35,836 bases of DNA, taken from assembly GCA_045536305.1 (NCBI GenBank), contig JAZSNH010000045.1, positions 1 through 35,836 of the forward strand. The letters are read 5' to 3'. This stretch comes from JAISGQ01 sp045536305 (GTDB lineage Bacteria; Bacillota; Clostridia; Oscillospirales; Acutalibacteraceae). Shown one piece after another: positions 30,643 to 35,836 of the stretch (positions are counted from its first letter, which is position 1; every line of letters begins with the position of its first letter). The notes under the pieces are model-generated. The model did not search any database. It was not told where the DNA came from and was given only the letters and a program-made list of their open reading frames with translations. The translations under genes were made by a program, and so were the position numbers.

Positions 30643-32736
30643 ATGTCGAAACTGGTTATTGTTGAGTCACCGGGTAAGGTGAAGACCATAAAAAAATATC
30701 TTGGCAGCGATTATGAGGTAGTAGCATCAGTGGGTCATGTCAGAGATCTGCCAAAAAATAGACTCAGCGTTGATGTAAAGAAAGATTTTGAGCCCAAGTA
30801 TGCGGTGATAAAAGGAAAGGAAGATCTCGTAGAAAAGCTTAAGGCATCTGCCGAAAAGAGCGACTACGTTTATCTTGCAACAGATCCCGACCGCGAAGGA
30901 GAGGCAATATCATGGCATCTGGCATTTCTGCTTGGCCTCGATACAGCCGAAAATAACAGAGTTATTTTCAATGAGATAACCGAAACGGGTATAGTTGAGG
31001 GAATGAAAAATCCAAGAGCCATAGATATGGATCTTGTCAATGCACAGCAGTGCCGAAGGATACTTGACAGAATAGTCGGCTACAGATTAAGCCCGTTTAT
31101 TTCCTCGAAAATAAGAAGAGGCTTGTCTGCAGGCCGAGTTCAGTCTGTTGCTGTCAGAATGATTTGTGACAGGGAAGAGGAAATACGTGCATTTGTACCG
31201 GAGGAATATTGGACGATCGACGCAAAATTCATTCCGCAGGGAGAGAAAAAGGCGTTTGATGCAAGCTTTTTCGGAACGAAAGAGGAAAAGCTCGATATAA
31301 AAAATGAGTCGGAAGCAAACGCGATATTAAAGGAGCTTGAGGCAGGGACATATACGGTGTCCGGCATAAAAAAAGGCGTCAGAAAAAAGAATCCTGCGCC
31401 TCCGTTTATTACCTCAACACTGCAGCAGGAAGCATCCAGAAAGCTCAATTTCCAGGGCCAGAAGACGATGAAGATCGCTCAGGAGCTGTATGAAGGTGTC
31501 GAGATAGATGGAATGGGTGCAGTCGGTCTTATAACCTACATGCGTACAGACTCACTGAGAATATCCAATGAGGCGAAGGTTGAGGCAGAAGCTTTTATTG
31601 AAGAAAAATGGGGAAAAAAATACGTTGCCGATAAGCCTTATAAGTTTAAAAACAAAGGCGATATACAGGACGGTCACGAAGCGATACGTCCCACAATGCC
31701 CACACTTACTCCCGAACAGGCAAAGGCTAATCTTACAAACGATCAGTACAAGCTGTATAAGCTTATCTGGGAGCGTTTTACGGCAAGCTTTATGTCTCAG
31801 TGTCTGCATGACACTACAAATGTAGACATAGAAAACGGAGATTACCTGTTTAAGGCGAGCGGATACACTGTAAAGTTCGATGGCTATACAGTGCTTTATG
31901 AAGAATCAAAGGACGAAGAAGAAAAGGATGGCGGCAAGCTGCCTGTGCTGACCGAAGGTGTAAGACTCCGAGCAAAGGATGTCATTCCAAACCAGCATTT
32001 TACTCAGCCGCCTGCACGCTATACAGAATCCACCCTCAACAAGGCTCTCGAGGAAAATGGAATCGGTCGTCCTTCCACCTATGCTACGATAATCTCAACC
32101 ATAGTCAGCCGAGAATACGTTGTCAGAGATGGCAAGACATTGAAGCCTACAGAGCTTGGAGAAACAACAAACAAGCTGATGAAGGAGCGCTTCGCGAAGA
32201 TAGTCAGTATCAGATTTACCGCACAGATGCTCAAAAATCTCGATCTGGTAAAGGACGGAAAGGCTGATTGGGTCGAAACGCTCAGAACCTTCCACGAGGA
32301 GTTTGAAAAAAATCTTGCAGACGCTAAAAAGGCAATGGAAGGAATAACCTTAAAGCCCGCTGATGAAGAAACCGATATGATCTGTGAAAAGTGCGGACGT
32401 AAAATGGTTATTAAAACAGGCAGATACGGAAAATTTATTGCCTGCCCGGGCTATCCCGAATGCAAAAATATAAAATCCATTGTCAATGAGATAGATGCAG
32501 ACTGCCCGAAATGCGGCAGCAAGGTAGTTGTCAAAAAGACAAAAAGAGGAAAGGTGTTCTATGGTTGTTCTGGGTATCCAAACTGTGATTTTATGACATG
32601 GAACGAACCGACAAGGCTGAAATGTCCTCAGTGCGGCGATATCCTGTATGTAAAGAACGGCAAAACACAAAAGCTGTATTGTGCAAAGGAAGGCTGCAAT
32701 TATTCCCGTACCTTGGAGGAAAAGACAGGTGAGTGA
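30643..32736 (+). CDS. topA: DNA topoisomerase I
   Basis: Type IA topoisomerase that relaxes negative supercoils by single-strand passage. The TOPRIM domain is N-terminal (KLVIVESPGKVKTI, then ATDPDREGEAI). The active-site tyrosine is Y299 in GLITYMRTDS. Three C-terminal four-cysteine zinc ribbons (from about residue 580) bind DNA: CEKCGRK...CPGYPEC, CPKCGSK...CSGYPNC and CPQCGD...CAKEGC. At 697 residues it is full length. The ATG follows AGAGGGA, 11 bases after dprA, and its last eight bases overlap the trmFO start. With the ParE/ParC-like pair it makes two topoisomerase loci in this window. Confidence 0.97.
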   Translation: MSKLVIVESPGKVKTIKKYLGSDYEVVASVGHVRDLPKNRLSVDVKKDFEPKYAVIKGKEDLVEKLKASAEKSDYVYLATDPDREGEAISWHLAFLLGLDTAENNRVIFNEITETGIVEGMKNPRAIDMDLVNAQQCRRILDRIVGYRLSPFISSKIRRGLSAGRVQSVAVRMICDREEEIRAFVPEEYWTIDAKFIPQGEKKAFDASFFGTKEEKLDIKNESEANAILKELEAGTYTVSGIKKGVRKKNPAPPFITSTLQQEASRKLNFQGQKTMKIAQELYEGVEIDGMGAVGLITYMRTDSLRISNEAKVEAEAFIEEKWGKKYVADKPYKFKNKGDIQDGHEAIRPTMPTLTPEQAKANLTNDQYKLYKLIWERFTASFMSQCLHDTTNVDIENGDYLFKASGYTVKFDGYTVLYEESKDEEEKDGGKLPVLTEGVRLRAKDVIPNQHFTQPPARYTESTLNKALEENGIGRPSTYATIISTIVSREYVVRDGKTLKPTELGETTNKLMKERFAKIVSIRFTAQMLKNLDLVKDGKADWVETLRTFHEEFEKNLADAKKAMEGITLKPADEETDMICEKCGRKMVIKTGRYGKFIACPGYPECKNIKSIVNEIDADCPKCGSKVVVKKTKRGKVFYGCSGYPNCDFMTWNEPTRLKCPQCGDILYVKNGKTQKLYCAKEGCNYSRTLEEKTGE

Positions 32737-34051
32737 AACTCAGATAACAGTGATCGGAGCAGGTCTTGCAGGCTGTGAGGCCGCATGGCAGATCGCAAGC
32801 AGAGGGGTAAAGGTACGCCTTGTTGAAATGAAAGGCAAAAAATACTCACCTGCCCATAAAAGTCCGTTTTTTGCAGAGCTTGTATGTTCAAACTCATTCA
32901 AGGCAAACCGTATTGACAGTGCGGCAGGTCTTATGAAGGAAGAAATGCGCCGACTGGGAAGCCTTCTGCTTAAGGTGGCGGATTCCTGCGCTGTTCCGGC
33001 AGGCGGTGCTCTTGCAGTAGACAGAGACCTCTTCTCTGAGGGAGTAACAAAAGCTATAAAGGAAAACGACTTTATAGAGATTATAGAGGATGAAGCCTCA
33101 GAAATCCCTTCTGAGGGAATAGTGATTATCGCAACAGGCCCTCTTACAAGCAATTCGCTCAGCGACTCAATAGGAAAGCTGTGCGGACAGCCGTATCTTA
33201 ATTTCTACGATGCAGCTGCGCCTATAGTATCGGCCGACAGCATAGATATGAATTGTGCCTTCACAGCTTCGCGATATGACAGAGGCGGTGAGGACGATTA
33301 CATAAATTGTCCCATGAATAAAGCAGAATATGAGGAATTTGTAACAGAGCTTCTGAAAGCGGAAAGAGCGCTTCTGCACGATACCGATAAAGAAATGCCC
33401 GTTTACGAAGGCTGCATGCCGGTAGAAATACTTGCATCAAGAGGGGAAAACACATTGCGGTTTGGCCCTATGAAGCCGGTAGGACTGCGCGATCCGAGAA
33501 CCGGACATCGTCCATGGGCAAATCTGCAGTTAAGACGTGAAAATGCAGACGGAACAATGTTTAACCTCGTAGGCTTTCAGACCAATCTGAAATTCGGTGA
33601 ACAAAAGCGTGTCTTTTCCATGATACCTGCGCTTAAAAATGCAGAGTTTGTTCGTTACGGAGTAATGCACAGAAACACATTTCTTGATTCACCGAGACTA
33701 CTCGACGCAGATTATTCCCTGCGTCAGGATAACCGCATATTTTTTGCAGGTCAGATAACGGGTGTAGAGGGATATATGGAATCTGCCGGATCAGGACTGC
33801 TTGCAGGAATAAATGCGCTGAGAAGATTAAATGGCAAGGATACAGCAGTGCTTGATAAGGTAACTATGCTCGGTGCTTTATCGCAGTATATTTCGGACAG
33901 AACGGTAAGTAACTTTCAGCCAATGGGAGCGAACTTCGGGGTTCTTCCGCCCATCGAGCCGAAAATAAGGGACAAAAGAGAGCGTTATGCAGCACTTAGT
34001 GAACGTTCGCTTAACTCTCTTGAAAAAACAATGATAAATTGGGAGGATTAA
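32729..34051 (+). CDS. trmFO: Methylenetetrahydrofolate-tRNA-(uracil-54-C5)-methyltransferase
   Basis: FAD- and folate-dependent enzyme that makes 5-methyluridine at position 54 of tRNA, using 5,10-methylenetetrahydrofolate as carbon donor. The 440-residue protein opens with the FAD-binding motif VIGAGLAGCEAA. Other GidA-like motifs follow (SNSFKANRIDSAAGLMKEEMR, and GQITGVEGYMESAGSGLLAG near the C-terminus). The start is GTG at 32729, nine bases after GGAGG (32715-32719), overlapping the end of topA by eight bases. A longer in-frame start at 32681 would overlap topA by 56 bases and is not supported. Position after topA is typical for Firmicutes (the old gid gene). Confidence 0.95.
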   Translation: MSETQITVIGAGLAGCEAAWQIASRGVKVRLVEMKGKKYSPAHKSPFFAELVCSNSFKANRIDSAAGLMKEEMRRLGSLLLKVADSCAVPAGGALAVDRDLFSEGVTKAIKENDFIEIIEDEASEIPSEGIVIIATGPLTSNSLSDSIGKLCGQPYLNFYDAAAPIVSADSIDMNCAFTASRYDRGGEDDYINCPMNKAEYEEFVTELLKAERALLHDTDKEMPVYEGCMPVEILASRGENTLRFGPMKPVGLRDPRTGHRPWANLQLRRENADGTMFNLVGFQTNLKFGEQKRVFSMIPALKNAEFVRYGVMHRNTFLDSPRLLDADYSLRQDNRIFFAGQITGVEGYMESAGSGLLAGINALRRLNGKDTAVLDKVTMLGALSQYISDRTVSNFQPMGANFGVLPPIEPKIRDKRERYAALSERSLNSLEKTMINWED

Positions 34052-34052
34052 C

Positions 34053-35066
34053 ATGAAAATAATAGTTGACGCATACGGCGGAGATAACGCTCCCCTTGAA
34101 ATACTCAAAGGCTGTGAAATGGCAGTTGAAAAGTACGGCGTAGAGATCGTACTTACAGGCAGTGAGGAAGACATCAAAAAAGTATCGGCAGAAAATAAGA
34201 TATCACTCAATAATATGACGATCGTCGATGCTCCCGATGTTATTTCCATGGAGGATCATCCGAGAGAGATAACAAAGAGCAAGAAAAACTGCTCAATGGC
34301 GGTTGCGCTTAAGCTTCTTTCCGAGGGCGAGGGCGACGGCTTTGTGGGCGCAGGCAGCACAGGTGCTCTTCTTATGGGTGCAACCCTTATCGTCAAGAGA
34401 ATAAAGGGCATCAAGCGTCCTGCTCTCGGTCCCATTATGCCTAAATCAACAGGTATGGTAATGCTCATAGACAGCGGAGCAAATGCAGACTGTCGCCCCG
34501 AAATGCTCAAGCAGTTTGCGCTTATGGGCTCTGTTTACATGGATAAGGTAATGGGTGTTGCAAACCCCAGAATCGGTCTTGCGAATGTCGGCACAGAGGA
34601 TACCAAGGGTGATGAGCTTCGCACAGCTACATTCCCTTTGCTCAAAGAGCTTGAAGGCATCAATTTTGTCGGAAATGTTGAGGCGCGTGACATTCCTCAT
34701 GACGGCTGTGATGTTATAGTCTGTGACGGCTTTACAGGCAACATTATCCTTAAGATGTACGAGGGCGTTGCAACCGCTCTGCTTGGCAAGATAAAGGGTG
34801 TGTTTACAAAGAACCTTAAAACAAAGCTTGCCGCAGGTATGGTGCTCAAGGAAATGAAGGCAATGAAGAAGGAGCTCGACTACAATGAGTATGGCGGAGC
34901 ACCCTTCCTCGGAGTCCAGAAGCCTGTATTCAAGGCACACGGCAGCAGCAAGGCAAAGACCTTCTGCAATGCAATCGGCCAGCTTGTTGATTTCATAAAG
35001 TCCAATACAATTGACGACATCACTGCGGCTGTAGGCGCAGGCAAGGACGAGGCAGAAGCTGAATAA
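34053..35066 (+). CDS. plsX: Phosphate acyltransferase PlsX
   Basis: Peripheral enzyme of phospholipid synthesis that converts acyl-ACP to acyl-phosphate for PlsY. The 337-residue protein begins IIVDAYGGDNAP, the family signature. It continues with the GFVGAGSTGALLMGA loop and the NVEARDIPHDGCDVIVCDGFTGN segment. It starts one base after the trmFO stop, with GGGAGG inside the end of trmFO, so translation is probably coupled. fabD and acpP, frequent plsX neighbours, are absent; instead a hairpin and a flavoprotein gene follow. Confidence 0.95.
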   Translation: MKIIVDAYGGDNAPLEILKGCEMAVEKYGVEIVLTGSEEDIKKVSAENKISLNNMTIVDAPDVISMEDHPREITKSKKNCSMAVALKLLSEGEGDGFVGAGSTGALLMGATLIVKRIKGIKRPALGPIMPKSTGMVMLIDSGANADCRPEMLKQFALMGSVYMDKVMGVANPRIGLANVGTEDTKGDELRTATFPLLKELEGINFVGNVEARDIPHDGCDVIVCDGFTGNIILKMYEGVATALLGKIKGVFTKNLKTKLAAGMVLKEMKAMKKELDYNEYGGAPFLGVQKPVFKAHGSSKAKTFCNAIGQLVDFIKSNTIDDITAAVGAGKDEAEAE

Positions 35067-35072
35067 AAATAC

Positions 35073-35106
35073 AAGACTCTTATGGCTTTTTTGCCATAAG
35101 AGTCTT
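35073..35106 (+). terminator. Hairpin after plsX, probable terminator
   Basis: A perfect 14-base stem (35073-35086 with 35093-35106) with a loop of six T residues. The T-tract after it on the plus strand is weak (ATCTTAT), so termination may be partial, and some read-through into the next gene is likely. Confidence 0.6.
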
Positions 35107-35126
35107 ATCTTATATGAGGTGAAAAT

Positions 35127-35672
35127 ATGAATGTACTGATTATGAATTGCAGTCCCGTCCGAAACGGAGCAACGGCAAAAATTAAAGAGATTGTCGCTGA
35201 GTGTATGTGCGAAATACATGAAGTGAAGAATATATGTATCGACGACTTTGATATAGGATTCTGCAAGGGATGCAGAGTGTGCCATAATACAGCAGAATGC
35301 GTACAGACTGATGATGTGGAGAAAATCATAGCACAATATGAATGGGCGGATATAATAATTTCGGTCTCTCCGTCCTACTGGGCAGATGTTCCGGGACAGT
35401 TCAAGTCATTTATTGACCGATGCACCCCGTGGTGCAATACCCATGAGCCTCATGCATCGCTGAGTGCAGGGAAGAGAGGGTATTCAATTGCACTGAGAAC
35501 AGGTCCGAGCGAAAGAGAGTGCAGCAGAATCATAGAAACAATAGAGCATTTTTACGGACATATGGAAATTGAGTGCTGCGGCAGTCTCTCACTGTGTTCA
35601 GTGGAACACAGGTCTGATGCAGAATTGAGAAAAGATGAAATAATATCTTTCTGCAATAAAATAAAGCAATAA
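35127..35672 (+). CDS. Flavodoxin-like NAD(P)H-dependent oxidoreductase
   Basis: A 181-residue protein with a flavodoxin-like fold of the NADPH-dependent FMN reductase / iron-sulfur flavoprotein group. The FMN phosphate loop NCSPVRNGATAKI lies near residue 7. A cysteine-rich CKGCRVC motif (C46, C49, C52) lies near residue 46, matching the cluster or redox cysteines of the iron-sulfur flavoprotein group. The flavin-contacting SPSYWADVPGQFKSFIDR segment follows near residue 89. The physiological substrate is unknown. The ATG has TGAGGTG upstream. It is the last gene in the forward group and ends at the hairpin at 35677-35704. Confidence 0.85.
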   Translation: MNVLIMNCSPVRNGATAKIKEIVAECMCEIHEVKNICIDDFDIGFCKGCRVCHNTAECVQTDDVEKIIAQYEWADIIISVSPSYWADVPGQFKSFIDRCTPWCNTHEPHASLSAGKRGYSIALRTGPSERECSRIIETIEHFYGHMEIECCGSLSLCSVEHRSDAELRKDEIISFCNKIKQ

Positions 35673-35676
35673 ACAA

Positions 35677-35704
35677 AAGCGCTTCCGATTTCTCGGAAGC
35701 GCTT
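35677..35704 (+). terminator. Bidirectional hairpin between the flavoprotein and tsf
   Basis: A perfect 12-base stem (35677-35688 with 35693-35704) with a four-base loop, lying between convergent genes. T- and A-rich flanks are modest. Confidence 0.7.
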
Positions 35705-35727
35705 AAATTCATTTTACAGGGGAGAGA

Positions 35728-35836
35728 TTAGTTGGTGCCTGCCATCTTTGCAACTTCTGCAGCAAAGTCGTCCTCTCTCTTCTGGAGGCCTTCGCCCTTC
35801 TCAAAGCGGACGAAGCTCTCGATAGCGATATCGCCG
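35728..35836 (-). CDS. tsf: Elongation factor Ts, C-terminal end (partial)
   Basis: Only the last 35 codons are inside the window; the gene continues past the right edge on the minus strand. The visible residues read GDIAIESFVRFEKGEG, then a Lys/Glu-rich stretch ending EVAKMAGTN and a TAA stop. This matches the conserved C-terminal end of EF-Ts (FVRFEKGEG followed by an FAAEVA-like tail). EF-Ts is the nucleotide exchange factor for EF-Tu. rpsB would be expected upstream, outside the window. Confidence 0.85.
   Translation of the reverse strand, partial: GDIAIESFVRFEKGEGLQKREDDFAAEVAKMAGTN

Noticed and set aside
32681..32728. Longer N-terminus for trmFO
   Set aside because: It lies inside the last zinc ribbon of topA; the GTG at 32729 has a well-placed GGAGG and gives the family N-terminus.
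34446..35336. 296-codon minus-strand frame across plsX and the flavoprotein
   Set aside because: Cys-rich, antisense to two clear genes and running through the hairpin at 35073-35106.
1..35836. Mobile elements, prophage, toxin-antitoxin, defence genes, tRNA or rRNA genes
   Set aside because: I looked on both strands and saw no transposase, integrase, terminal repeat, defence domain, cloverleaf or rRNA segment that I could support.

Overview
The window reads as a chromosomal segment of a low-to-moderate GC, Gram-positive, endospore-forming anaerobe of the class Clostridia. Oscillospiraceae/Ruminococcaceae-like is my best guess and the species is not resolved. The reasons are strong AGGAGG-type ribosome binding sites, frequent TTG and GTG starts, Rho-independent terminators at most operon ends, dipicolinate synthase genes with a sigma-K-like promoter, an oxygen-sensitive indolepyruvate:ferredoxin oxidoreductase, and a Firmicutes-style infC-rpmI-rplT operon with an attenuator leader. 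Nearly all of it is core genome. I see no insertion sequence, prophage, CRISPR array, rRNA or tRNA gene.

Layout. 1-2.2 kb: an M24 aminopeptidase running off the left edge, then elongation factor P and a small zinc-ribbon protein. 2.3-6.7 kb: a divergent type IIA topoisomerase pair (ParE-like and ParC-like) with its own promoter. 6.8-8.9 kb, minus strand: dpaA-dpaB for spore dipicolinic acid, followed by a DUF4364 protein. 9.1-13.85 kb, plus strand: cysteine desulfurase, thiI, then a 770-residue protein joining a CinA-like enzyme to a membrane segment and a class B sortase domain; this is the most unusual item in the window. 13.9-14.6 kb, minus strand: a lipoprotein with a Gly/Asn/Ser linker. 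14.7-18.4 kb: iorA-iorB-paaK for aromatic 2-oxo acid / aryl-acetate metabolism. 18.4-20 kb: a histidine phosphatase (minus) and an XRE regulator (plus), both closed by bidirectional hairpins.

20-27.1 kb, minus strand: one long tight operon, metG-tatD-M32 carboxypeptidase-rph-two GNAT acetyltransferases-nucleoside phosphorylase. It is divergent from 27.2-28.5 kb, the translation operon infC-rpmI-rplT, whose leader carries an intrinsic terminator and whose infC probably starts at ATC. 28.6-35.1 kb: an rRNA/tRNA methyltransferase, dprA, topA, trmFO and plsX, closely packed. 35.1-35.8 kb: a flavodoxin-like oxidoreductase, then the C-terminal end of tsf (EF-Ts) on the minus strand at the right edge.

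Functional themes are translation and tRNA modification (efp, thiI with its sulfur donor, metG, infC-rpmI-rplT, trmH-like, trmFO, tsf), DNA topology and uptake (topoisomerase IV-like pair, topA, dprA), sporulation (dpaAB) and anaerobic amino-acid metabolism (iorAB-paaK). Only the CinA-sortase fusion departs clearly from known single-gene arrangements. The rest of the interest lies in regulatory detail.
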